From Psychroflexus sp. (GTDB lineage Bacteria > Bacteroidota > Bacteroidia > Flavobacteriales > Flavobacteriaceae): 23,179 nt of DNA. Shown here piece after piece: positions 8,650 through 16,594 of this stretch (within the stretch, counting starts at the first letter, position 1; each line of letters opens with the position of its first letter). A program made the translations under genes and the position numbers. The notes under the pieces are model-generated. The model was given only the letters and a program-made list of their open reading frames with translations, made no database searches and was not told the origin of the DNA. The DNA lies in assembly GCA_003565575.1 (NCBI GenBank), contig PXBV01000259.1:1-23179 (forward strand), written 5' to 3'.

Positions 8650-10833
8650 ATGAAAAAATTTAGTTTATCAGCAATCTTAATAGTTGTGCTTACTTTATTG
8701 TCTTGCGAGGATGATATGATGGACTGGCAAAACTTAGAAGATGAAAATCCCATTCTAGTTTCAGAATTACCACTAGAATTGAGAGAACAATTAGATAGAT
8801 ATGAGGCTTTAAATACTTACGCAGACTTTACTGTGGGTATAGGACTCATTAGGGATTACTACATGGAAAATGAATTATACCGGTCATTAATACATGAATA
8901 TTTCGACGATGTAACGGTAGGATATGCTATGAAACATGGGGCAATGGTCAACTCTCAGGGAGGTATTAATTTTGCACCTATAGATGAGTTTATTGCATCA
9001 GTAAGACAAGCCGGATTGGATGTTTATGGGCATACGTTAGCTTGGCACGCCAATCAGAACGCTAATTACTTGAATGGCATCATAGCGCCTGAAGTTATTC
9101 CAGGTTCTAGTGGACCAAATTCTTTAGATTTATCTGGCTTACAAGACGGCTCCTTAAATGGTTGGGGGGAGAATAATCCAGGTGCTGGAATTTCAATTGA
9201 AGAAAATGAAGGCCTAGTAGACGGAACACCAGCTTTGCAAATGATAGCTTCCTCAAGTTCGTTTCAACCTTTTGACTTACAACTTGCTTCGCCAAATATT
9301 ACAGTGAATAGTGGAAGTGCTTATGAGGTCTCATTTTACATTAAATCTGATGAGACAGGTCGTGGTCGTATCTCTTTCAATAATGCTGTTGGTAACCAGT
9401 TTCCTTTTAAAGATTGGTATGGTGAAGGAGATGCAACAGAGTTTTTTGTGACAAACTCCCAATGGCAAGAAGTAAAATTTACTGTAGATGACATCCAAGA
9501 TGGTGCTACAAATTTAAGCTTTAATTTTGACCTTGGGTATGAGCCAGATGTAACTTATTTAATAGATGTAAATACACTATCTGTTGTAGATCTAGACGCT
9601 ATTGGTGAACCTCTCAACTTAATCAGTAATGGAGATTTTGAAAATGGAACCTTAGATGGATGGTATGGGTTTGGAAATGGTTCTACAAGGTTTGTTTCAG
9701 AAGAGGGAGAGGGCTTTCCTAACTCAGGTTTTTCTATGGTGTTAACTAACCCTACTCCAGCTCAATCTTTTGAAGCACAGCAAGTTTATGAGTTTAACGC
9801 TCCACTTGAAGAAGGCGTTCAGCACACATTTAGCTTCAATATTAGAGCAGATCAAGCCGCTAGTATTCAAGTACAATTACAAAGTCCTGATTTTTCTGGA
9901 GATTATGTGAGTGCAATTCCTGTAGAGACCAATTGGACTCAAATTACAAGGACTGTAACACCTGGTGCCTCAGACCGTGATAAATTTATTTTTGATTTTG
10001 GTGAATTTGCAAATACCTATTATATCGATAACGTAGTGCTTACAACAGGAGAAAGTGGAGGTGGCTCTGAACCTATATTAATAGAAAAGAGCGATGAAGA
10101 GAAGGCTGAAATTATTGGTGAAGCTTTAGAACATTGGATTGTGAGTATGGTAACCAGATATAAGGACGATGTGAATGCATGGGATGTTGTAAATGAACCT
10201 ATGAGAGAAGGTGGAACACTTAGAGATGGAAACGTAACTGATTTAGCTTCAGATGACTTTTATTGGGTAAAATACCTAGGTAAGGATTTTGCTGTGACAG
10301 CTTTCAACTTGGCCAGGGAACATGCAAATCCAGAAGATAAGTTGTTTATCAATGATTTCAACTTAGAATCAAGTCTTGCTAAATGCCAAGGTCTTATTGA
10401 ATACGTAGAATATATTGAAAGTCAAGGTGCTACAGTAGACGGCATAGGCACTCAAATGCATATTTCTTTACAAACAGATAAGGATAATATTCAAGAAATG
10501 TTTAGACTTCTTGCAGCTTCAGGAAAACTTATAAAAGTTTCAGAACTAGACGTAAGACTTGGAACTCCTACACCAACTCAACAGCAACTAGCAGAACAAG
10601 CCGATATGTACCAATTTGTTGCAGATTCATTCAGAGAAATTATTCCTGTCTCACAACAATATGGAATTACCCTATGGAATCTTTCAGACCATCCAGATGA
10701 ACACGAGTTCTGGTTGCCAGATGAATCTCCATGCTTATACGATGCTAATTATCAGCGAAAGCATGCCTACAAGGGTTTTGCAAACGGATTGGCTGGAAGA
10801 GATGTAAGCGAAGATTTTACAGGAGATCTATAA
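8650..10833 (+). CDS. GH10 endo-beta-1,4-xylanase lipoprotein with inserted CBM4/9-like modules
   Basis: The 727-residue surface enzyme is predicted to cut xylan internally. The lipobox LLSC gives an acylated Cys at 19, followed by EDD. The GH10 barrel is in two pieces. Residues about 45-150 carry the first strands (VGIGLIRDYY, VTVGYAMKHGAMV, YGHTLAWHAN) and residues about 478-715 the rest. The acid/base Glu is E516 in WDVVNEPM and the nucleophile Glu is E632 in VSELDVR. WNLSDHPDEHEFW fits the late W-rich loop. Between the halves are two carbohydrate-binding modules, at about 157-312 (LQDGSLNGWGENNPGAG) and 322-465 (NLISNGDFENGTLDGWYGFG), both with the NGDFE/LDGW look of CBM4/9. Interrupted GH10 enzymes of this plan are known from gut and marine Bacteroidota xylan loci. 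It is the last gene of the susC operon, 17 bp after the glycan-binding protein, and a strong terminator follows. Both catalytic residues are intact. Confidence 0.94.
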   Translation: MKKFSLSAILIVVLTLLSCEDDMMDWQNLEDENPILVSELPLELREQLDRYEALNTYADFTVGIGLIRDYYMENELYRSLIHEYFDDVTVGYAMKHGAMVNSQGGINFAPIDEFIASVRQAGLDVYGHTLAWHANQNANYLNGIIAPEVIPGSSGPNSLDLSGLQDGSLNGWGENNPGAGISIEENEGLVDGTPALQMIASSSSFQPFDLQLASPNITVNSGSAYEVSFYIKSDETGRGRISFNNAVGNQFPFKDWYGEGDATEFFVTNSQWQEVKFTVDDIQDGATNLSFNFDLGYEPDVTYLIDVNTLSVVDLDAIGEPLNLISNGDFENGTLDGWYGFGNGSTRFVSEEGEGFPNSGFSMVLTNPTPAQSFEAQQVYEFNAPLEEGVQHTFSFNIRADQAASIQVQLQSPDFSGDYVSAIPVETNWTQITRTVTPGASDRDKFIFDFGEFANTYYIDNVVLTTGESGGGSEPILIEKSDEEKAEIIGEALEHWIVSMVTRYKDDVNAWDVVNEPMREGGTLRDGNVTDLASDDFYWVKYLGKDFAVTAFNLAREHANPEDKLFINDFNLESSLAKCQGLIEYVEYIESQGATVDGIGTQMHISLQTDKDNIQEMFRLLAASGKLIKVSELDVRLGTPTPTQQQLAEQADMYQFVADSFREIIPVSQQYGITLWNLSDHPDEHEFWLPDESPCLYDANYQRKHAYKGFANGLAGRDVSEDFTGDL

Positions 10834-10896
10834 ACAACTGATGACCTGAATTGTTTATGTCATTGCTGATTTAATATCAAGGATTAGCTTTAAATT

Positions 10897-10928
10897 TTGC
10901 CTCCAAGTACTACTTGGGGGCAATTTTT
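10897..10928 (+). terminator. Intrinsic terminator of the susC-GH10 operon
   Basis: A 12-bp stem, TTGCCTCCAAGT paired with ACTTGGGGGCAA (one G-T wobble), has the 3-nt loop ACT and is followed by TTTTT. It lies 64 bp after the xylanase stop and between convergent genes. The opposite strand lacks a comparable T run, so it mainly serves the + strand. Confidence 0.85.
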
Positions 10929-11001
10929 ACAATTTTACAGAAAACTTAAAAAGACTTTTCGGGTTTAGTTAAAACGACCTTAAAAGGTGACTAAATTCAG
11001 T

Positions 11002-14000
11002 TTATTCACTATTGAGTTCTTTTGGGCTAACTCCGTAAATTTCCTTGAAGCATTTCGAAAAATATGACGGTGAAGAGAACCCGACGTTATAACTGATTTC
11101 ACTAATTCTCATATCCTCTTGTTCTTCTATCAAGTCTTTAGCTCTTTGTAATCTTATCTTTCGGATAAGTTCGTTCACACTAAGACCGGTGAGTAATTTA
11201 TTTTTTCGATACAACTGACTTCTACTCAGGTTAAATTCACTAGCTAATGTCTCTACATTTAAATTTGGGTCTTTAAGATTCGTTTTGATGTAATTGATGA
11301 GGTTAAGCAAAAATTGTTGATCTAAAGATGAAGCCTCAGACTGAATGTTTTCATCAATAACCGTATTCACGTATTTGCTGTACAGCAAGCGCCTGTTATG
11401 GATAAGCTGCTTCACTTGTGAACGCATCACACGCATTTCAAAGGGCTTGTTGAGATATACATCTGCTCCTGCTTCAAGACCATCAACCCAATCTTCTGTC
11501 ATGGCTTTGGCAGTTAACATCAAAACAGGAATATGGCTGGTCTTTAAATTGTTTTTAAGTTGCTTACAAAATTCATAGCCGTTCATTTTTGGCATGATAA
11601 CATCAGTAATAACAGAATCTGGCATGTGGTTGATGGCCATTTCGAGTCCTTCTTTACCGTCTTCTGCAACAAGAACTTTATAGTCATTTCTCAACTCTTG
11701 AGATAAGTAAGTTCTAAGCTCAAGATTATCTTCAATAACCAAAACCGTGTTTCTGGAGTTGTCGGGTCTTGTCAATTTAGCAAGGGAATCCATCTTTTGA
11801 ATCTTAGGCTTCTTATCAATAGGACTTTTAGTTTTTTCCTCATTTGGTATGAAATTGTAATGCTCCTCTTCGAGTGGTATAAGAATGATAAATTTAGTTC
11901 CTAATCCTACTTCACTTTCTACTTGAATATCTCCTTTATGTAAATCCACAAAACTTCTGACGACCTCCAGGCCAATACCTGTCCCGTTATAGTACTGTTC
12001 ATTTCTATCTTTGATTTGATAAAATCGCTTAAAAATCTTACCGAGTTCATCTTTAGCAATTCCTTTGCCTGTATCTTCTACGCTGATTTCAAGTGCAGAG
12101 GTTGCTGTATCAGAGTCTAAACCGTCAAAATGGTAACCTTCTTTCCTGTCAGCTTTGATACGTATGATTCCATTATTTGAAGTACTTTTAAAAGCATTGG
12201 AAAGAATATTAAAGATTATCTTTTCTAGCTTGCTTTTGTCTGCCCAAACCTTTGTGATGCTTTCATCTATTTCCAAACTCAATGCGATATTTCTCTGGTG
12301 GGCTTCTTCCTCAAAATGTTCTATGATTTGTTTGAGGAATTTATTAATCTCAAAAAAGCTTAAGTTCAAAGGCATTTCACTAAATTGAAGCTTTCTGAAG
12401 TCCATAAGCTCATCGATCAATCGGTTGAGTCTCAATGTATTTCTATGAATGATTTTTAATTTATCCTTAAATTTTTTAGAGCCTGAACTCTCTTTCAGAA
12501 TATCATTTAAAGGACTCATTATAAGCGTTAGTGGTGTTCTGAATTCGTGAGAGATATTAGTAAAAAATTGAATTTTTTTATCATTTAAAAACTCTTCTTG
12601 CCGGTGTCTCTCTCGTTCTTGTGCAATAGCTCTTTTTGTTTGAATACGCTTATCAATAAACCTAATGGTAAGCACAAAAAGTACGAAAGAGACCAGAATG
12701 TAAGAGCTGATAGCAAAAGAGGTTAACCACCAAGGGTTGAGGATCTCAAGGCTTAAGCTTTTATACGTTTCATTCCATAATCCATCACTGTTGGATGCTT
12801 TTACTTTGAAAGTATAATTCCCAGCAGGTAGATTTGTGTAAGTTGCACTTCGAGCTGTGTTGACATAATTCCAATCTTCTTCAAAACCTTCTAGATAATA
12901 AGCAAATTCAATTTTTTCTGGTCGCGTAAAGTCCACAGATGCAAAATCGATTGTGAAAACAGATTGATTGTGTTTAAGAGTGATGTGCTTGGTTTGAGAA
13001 ATGACTTTTTCCAATGGTGAATCTTCCTGTGCGGGAGAAACTAATTGATTGAACACTCTAAAACCTGTGAGGTAAACCTTTGGTTTTGTTTCGTAAACAG
13101 GTAAATTCTCAGGGTCAAAAAAGTTAATACCTTCATAACTGCCAAAATATAGAGATCCGTTTTTGTCTTTATAAGCTGCATGATTATTAAAGTCATTGCT
13201 TAATAAGCCATCATTTACAGTGAAATTGTTGACCACATTAGTTGTTTTGTCTATCACAGATAAACCATTATTTCCAGCAGCCCAGATACAACCTTTGTTA
13301 TCTTCTATTATAGTGGAGACTGTAACTTTATTAAAATCACTTTCAGAATCCATCCAGTGGAACGTATCTGTTATCATGTTATACCGGCAGAGTCCAGCAC
13401 CATCTGTTCCTATCCAAATATTTTTTGAAGAATCTTCATAAATATCCAATACTAAACTAGTGTAAGAGTGATTTTTGTTATTGTAAAACCTAGATGACAT
13501 TTCTTTAATTTCATATTTACCATCATGAATTCGTAGCTTAAATAAGCCTTCGTTTCCTCCTATCCAAACATGATCTTCACTATCTACATAAACACTTCTT
13601 ACATCACTATAGCTTATTCTTTTATCAAAAAATGGGTCTTCATCATAAGCTTTAAATGTTTTGGTTTTAGGATCAAAGGAATGGATGCCCCTGGAAAAGG
13701 TTCCAATCCAAATGGTCCCTTTAGAATCTTCAGAAAAGCTTAAAACCCTATTGGTTTCCATTTCTCCAGCTGTACTTTCTACTGAATAATTTATAAAAGT
13801 TGTTGCCCCTTTTTTTAGAAAATAAATGCCATAATCCCAAGTTCCTATCCAAATGTTTCCATTTGTATCCCTATAAATAGTTTGAACATCTGGTGAGTTT
13901 AAGCCGTTTGCAGTGCTGTTATTGTTGTTAAGTAAATGCGTAAAAGTATTGGTAGAGGGCTCATATACATCTACTCCACCACCGTCCATTCCTATCCATA

Positions 14001-15135
14001 ACCTGTTTTGGTCATCTTTTAAAATACTTGTAACAGAGCTGGATTGGAGGGAGTTAGAATCATTAGGTTCACTGCGTATGTCTTTAAATTTGTCATAAAA
14101 TTCATCGTAGACTCCTACACCATTATTGTAATAACTTATCCAAATTCGCTTTTGGTTATCCTGAAATATCTCCCAGATGGAATTGGATTTGATACTATTA
14201 TTGCTGTATTTTGAATTCAAATAATGATTAACGATTTTTCCGCTTTTATCCAATTCAAATAAGCCATCATTTTCCGTTCCACATAGAAGGGTATTCCTTG
14301 GGGTATATAAAAGTGAAAGAATCCTTTTGGAGGTGATTTCTAACTTTTCTAAGTTATAACGTCCGTTCTCATTCCTGTCGATTTTGACCAATCCATTTGA
14401 CGTGGTCCCAAGCCAAATAGTTCCTTGGGAATCTACAGTCATGGTTTTAATATGGTCGTCAACACTGTCCTCACCTTTATTGGTGGTAAAAGTTAAAGGT
14501 GATACCTTTACCTGATCTGTATCATATTCAAAAAGGCCCATATCGGTTCCGATTAGAGTTTTTGTATCAAATACAGTAATACTATTGATCAAAAGATTTC
14601 TTATTTCTTCAACACCTTCAATCTTAACAGCTTCAGAAACAAAAGTTTCAGTATGGACTTTGAACAAACCATACTCATGGGTTCCAACTAATATAAATTT
14701 TTCGTCAATTTGAAATATGGTATGCACAGAAACAGAATGGTTAGCCATATTTTCAAAAAGTTGAATCGTAATAAATTTATCTTTATCCCTATCATAGCGG
14801 TCAAGGCCTTTAGCGGTCCCTACCCATAATTTGTTACTTAAATCTATGAATGTAGTGTAGATAAGTGAGTTGCTAAGGTTGGCTGGGTCATTTTCACTGT
14901 ATTGATAAGACTTGTAATCCAATCCATTAAACTGGAATAGCCCTAATCCATTAGTTCCCATCCAGAGAAATCCCTCTTTATCTTGGGACATACTGGCAAC
15001 AGCACGTTGCGTAGGAAGTTGTTGAAGTGTTTCAAAGTGGTATTTTGGATAATCCGTTGGTTGCCCGCTTATAGTTGAAAAAGCTAGAAATGCTGAAAAT
15101 AAGAGCAATTTAAATATGTAGGTTTTAATAGTCAA
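11002..15135 (-). CDS. Hybrid two-component sensor/regulator (HTCS), Reg_prop-Y_Y_Y-HisKA-REC-AraC
   Basis: The 1377-residue one-protein two-component system senses a glycan fragment in the periplasm and activates its utilization locus. Order: signal peptide to about residue 24; two seven-bladed propellers made of Reg_prop repeats, about 45-680 (recurring units such as EGFLWMGTNGLGLF, GTIWLGTTSNGLV, NRLWIGMDGGGVDVY, GNIWIGTWDYGI, KNIWIGTDGAGLCRY); a Y_Y_Y domain at about 735-800; one membrane span at about 803-826; a HisKA domain with the phospho-accepting H863 in NISHEFRTPL; an ATPase with the N box around N980, DTGKGI at 1021-1026 and GTGIGLEVV at 1051-1059; a receiver at about 1130-1245 with phospho-acceptor D1178 (VITDVIMPKMNGYEF) and K1230; and an AraC helix-turn-helix pair at about 1285-1377 ending in SYFSKCFKEIYGVSPKEL. 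All key residues are present. It is convergent with the susC operon and most likely regulates it. The ligand is probably a xylo-oligosaccharide, by inference. Confidence 0.96.
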   Translation of the reverse strand: MTIKTYIFKLLLFSAFLAFSTISGQPTDYPKYHFETLQQLPTQRAVASMSQDKEGFLWMGTNGLGLFQFNGLDYKSYQYSENDPANLSNSLIYTTFIDLSNKLWVGTAKGLDRYDRDKDKFITIQLFENMANHSVSVHTIFQIDEKFILVGTHEYGLFKVHTETFVSEAVKIEGVEEIRNLLINSITVFDTKTLIGTDMGLFEYDTDQVKVSPLTFTTNKGEDSVDDHIKTMTVDSQGTIWLGTTSNGLVKIDRNENGRYNLEKLEITSKRILSLLYTPRNTLLCGTENDGLFELDKSGKIVNHYLNSKYSNNSIKSNSIWEIFQDNQKRIWISYYNNGVGVYDEFYDKFKDIRSEPNDSNSLQSSSVTSILKDDQNRLWIGMDGGGVDVYEPSTNTFTHLLNNNNSTANGLNSPDVQTIYRDTNGNIWIGTWDYGIYFLKKGATTFINYSVESTAGEMETNRVLSFSEDSKGTIWIGTFSRGIHSFDPKTKTFKAYDEDPFFDKRISYSDVRSVYVDSEDHVWIGGNEGLFKLRIHDGKYEIKEMSSRFYNNKNHSYTSLVLDIYEDSSKNIWIGTDGAGLCRYNMITDTFHWMDSESDFNKVTVSTIIEDNKGCIWAAGNNGLSVIDKTTNVVNNFTVNDGLLSNDFNNHAAYKDKNGSLYFGSYEGINFFDPENLPVYETKPKVYLTGFRVFNQLVSPAQEDSPLEKVISQTKHITLKHNQSVFTIDFASVDFTRPEKIEFAYYLEGFEEDWNYVNTARSATYTNLPAGNYTFKVKASNSDGLWNETYKSLSLEILNPWWLTSFAISSYILVSFVLFVLTIRFIDKRIQTKRAIAQERERHRQEEFLNDKKIQFFTNISHEFRTPLTLIMSPLNDILKESSGSKKFKDKLKIIHRNTLRLNRLIDELMDFRKLQFSEMPLNLSFFEINKFLKQIIEHFEEEAHQRNIALSLEIDESITKVWADKSKLEKIIFNILSNAFKSTSNNGIIRIKADRKEGYHFDGLDSDTATSALEISVEDTGKGIAKDELGKIFKRFYQIKDRNEQYYNGTGIGLEVVRSFVDLHKGDIQVESEVGLGTKFIILIPLEEEHYNFIPNEEKTKSPIDKKPKIQKMDSLAKLTRPDNSRNTVLVIEDNLELRTYLSQELRNDYKVLVAEDGKEGLEMAINHMPDSVITDVIMPKMNGYEFCKQLKNNLKTSHIPVLMLTAKAMTEDWVDGLEAGADVYLNKPFEMRVMRSQVKQLIHNRRLLYSKYVNTVIDENIQSEASSLDQQFLLNLINYIKTNLKDPNLNVETLASEFNLSRSQLYRKNKLLTGLSVNELIRKIRLQRAKDLIEEQEDMRISEISYNVGFSSPSYFSKCFKEIYGVSPKELNSE

Positions 15136-15176
15136 TTCTGAAGTTTAAGATTATCACTATAAATATATTAATTAAT

Positions 15177-15191
15177 TGGTCATAATGACCA
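15177..15191. promoter_or_regulatory. Perfect 15-bp palindrome upstream of the HTCS gene
   Basis: TGGTCAT-A-ATGACCA is a perfect inverted repeat with 7-bp arms and a one-base centre, 42 bp before the HTCS start codon. Position and symmetry fit an operator for a dimeric regulator, for example a GntR/Crp-like protein or autoregulation. The AraC output domain itself would normally use direct repeats. No regulator can be named. Confidence 0.4.
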
Positions 15192-15480
15192 TATGATAAC
15201 TATTATTTCTGATTCACTTAATCACTTCTTCTGTTTTTAAAGAAAAATTGAAATGATATTTATTGATTTATATTATTTCAAATCAGCTGTCAACAAAATA
15301 AATAAGAGCTCCTTTGGCTTTAGTATGTTTTATGATTACCAAGTTGAAAATACTAATCGAGTCCTAATGTTACTTGAGGATTTTAGAGTTTTTTAAACTC
15401 AAATTATGTTAAACTTAACTTTCAAACTCATTAAGATTGAAATTCACATTAGATTAAAGTTGACCTCTCCTTATTAAATA

Positions 15481-15720
15481 ATTGTTTTGTTACTCTTGCT
15501 TGGATGTAGTGCTTATCAAAAAATTGAAAAATTAAATAGTGTTGAACATGAGGTTATGTTTAATTTGCAAAAAGCTAAAGCTTGGCTGTGCGGGCACAAA
15601 AACCGGGGAAAGCAAACCTTACCATTTATCTTTAAAGCAAATAAGACTCAAATTACACTAGTATGTGGATGTTATGGTGTATTGAGGTTTCACATTGAGA
15701 AATTTCATGAAAATTGTTAA
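15481..15720 (+). pseudogene. Possible lipoprotein-gene remnant ending in the direct repeat
   Basis: The open frame of about 80 codons begins without ATG. Its first residues, IVLLLLLGCSAYQKIEK, look like the hydrophobic core and lipobox (LLGC) of a lipoprotein that has lost its Met-Lys start. The remainder (KAKAWLCGHKNRGKQTLPF and onward) has an unusual number of Cys and Lys and resembles no domain I know. Its last 23 codons coincide with the 71-bp repeat and match the repeat's other copy in frame. It could equally be chance reading of a mobile-element remnant; I do not claim expression. Confidence 0.25.
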
Positions 15721-15722
15721 CT
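15652..15722 (+). repeat. 71-bp direct repeat, copy 2
   Basis: Matches 1950-2020 at 65 of 71 positions, same orientation, with the last 38 bases identical. The two copies bracket the whole susC-to-HTCS block (13.7 kb apart). Copy 2 ends 65 bp before the glutathione-peroxidase start. The extended open frame of that gene would run back into the repeat, which is one reason for choosing the downstream start. Confidence 0.85.
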
Positions 15723-15787
15723 TGATGTCAAACTTTATTTTGAAAATGCTTTATTCTGTTCAAAGTGAATTATTTTTAAATCAAAAA

Positions 15788-16336
15788 ATGAAATCTATTC
15801 TTCTTGTTTTTTGTTTTTCCATAGGATTATATACTCAAGCTCAATCTAAATCATCTATTATGAGTTTACATGATTTTTCTGTTCAAACTATTGAAGGCGA
15901 TATACTCGATTTATCTTCACTAAAAGGCAAAAAAGTATTGGTGGTAAATACAGCCTCAAAATGTGCATATACCCCACAGTATGAAAAGCTTCAAAGTCTC
16001 TATGATACTTATGGAGGTGAAAATTTTGTAGTTATAGGGTTTCCAGCAAACGATTTTTTGCGTCAAGAACCTGGAAGTGATTCAGAAATACAATCGTTTT
16101 GTGAAAAAAATTATGGGGTTACTTTCCCGATGATGTCTAAGATAAGCGTAAAAGGCAAAGATATGCATGAGGTTTATCAATTCTTAACTCAGAAATCCAA
16201 AAATGGATTTTCAGATAATAAGGTGAAATGGAATTTTCAAAAATATCTAATCAATGAAAACGGACTGCTAGAAAAAGTATTTCCTCCAGGGACTTCACCC
16301 ATGGATAAGGGCATCATCGATTGGATAAAAGCTTAG
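15788..16336 (+). CDS. Glutathione-peroxidase-family thiol peroxidase, exported
   Basis: The 182-residue protein reduces hydrogen peroxide or organic hydroperoxides; non-animal members with Cys usually draw electrons from thioredoxin. Numbered from the ATG at 15788, the catalytic tetrad is complete: C59 (NTASKCAYTPQYE), Q93 (FPANDFLRQEPGS), W148 and N149 (VKWNFQKYLI). C105 (SFCEKNYGVTFPM) sits where the resolving Cys of thioredoxin-type members lies. The start was set at 15788 because it gives MKSILLVFCFSIGLYTQAQ, a proper signal peptide, just before the peroxidase fold. An upstream ATG at 15695 lies inside the 71-bp repeat and would bury the signal peptide. Export to the periplasm is a little unusual for the family but not rare in Bacteroidota. 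It appears to be a single-gene unit ended by the terminator at 16355-16384. The gene symbol is left open because btuE, gpx and bsaA are used inconsistently. Confidence 0.92.
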   Translation: MKSILLVFCFSIGLYTQAQSKSSIMSLHDFSVQTIEGDILDLSSLKGKKVLVVNTASKCAYTPQYEKLQSLYDTYGGENFVVIGFPANDFLRQEPGSDSEIQSFCEKNYGVTFPMMSKISVKGKDMHEVYQFLTQKSKNGFSDNKVKWNFQKYLINENGLLEKVFPPGTSPMDKGIIDWIKA

Positions 16337-16354
16337 CAAGACAAATTTAATTAA

Positions 16355-16384
16355 AAAAAGCTTCTCGGTTAAGAGAAGCTTTTT
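16355..16384. terminator. Two-way terminator after the peroxidase gene
   Basis: A perfect 12-bp stem, AAAAAGCTTCTC / GAGAAGCTTTTT, has a 6-nt loop GGTTAA. The A run on one side and T run on the other let it act on both strands, serving the peroxidase gene on + and the tRNA-Leu transcript on -. Confidence 0.9.
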
Positions 16385-16391
16385 GCTTAAG

Positions 16392-16473
16392 TACGGGCGG
16401 AGAGACTCGAACTCTCACACCTCGCGGCACTAGATCCTAAGTCTAGCGTGTCTACCAATTCCACCACGCCCGC
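16392..16473 (-). tRNA. tRNA-Leu (anticodon UAG)
   Basis: This 82-nt class II tRNA is read on the - strand. The acceptor stem GCGGGCG pairs with CGCCCGT (last pair G-U) and the discriminator is A. The D arm is GTGGAATTGGTAGACAC. The anticodon stem CTAGA/TCTAG encloses loop CTTAGGA, so the anticodon is TAG and it reads CUN Leu codons. A long variable arm (GTGCCGCGAGGTGT region) and the T loop GTTCGAGTC are present. CCA is not encoded. The terminator just downstream supports an independent transcript. Confidence 0.96.
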
Positions 16474-16527
16474 CTAATTTGGGATTGCAAATATAAATAA
16501 TTTATTATTTTATGGATAGGTCTTCCC

Positions 16528-16580
16528 AAAAAAATATTTGATAAAAAATCCACATTTTTAAGTTGATTCTTTTATCAAAT
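16528..16580 (-). terminator. Likely recA terminator
   Basis: An 11-bp A/T-rich inverted repeat, ATTTGATAAAA / TTTTATCAAAT, has a 23-nt loop. On the - strand it is followed after one base by seven T. It lies just after the recA stop codon. The long loop and weak pairs keep confidence moderate. Confidence 0.5.
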
Positions 16581-16594
16581 AAACAGTTTTACAA

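Larger units (their letters stand above)
15136..15787. other. 650-bp gap between HTCS and glutathione peroxidase genes
   Basis: This is an A/T-rich stretch between divergent genes. It holds the 15-bp palindrome at 15177-15191, a small GAGTTT/AAACTC inverted repeat near 15386-15400, a decayed-looking open frame (about 15481-15720) and the second copy of the 71-bp direct repeat (15652-15722). The open frame lacks an ATG at its start, begins IVLLLLLGCSAYQK in the style of a lipoprotein signal, and ends inside the repeat, so it is best read as a gene remnant rather than a working gene. A G/C-richer patch near 15587-15612 stands out from its surroundings but was not recognised. Confidence 0.55.

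Noticed and set aside
1950..15722. Composite transposon bounded by the 71-bp repeats
   Set aside because: No transposase or integrase lies within or beside the repeats and no target-site duplication was visible; kept only as a direct-repeat observation.
15695..15787. 31-residue N-terminal extension of the glutathione-peroxidase-like protein
   Set aside because: It would start inside the 71-bp repeat and place the signal peptide internally. The ATG at 15788 gives a normal signal peptide and family length.
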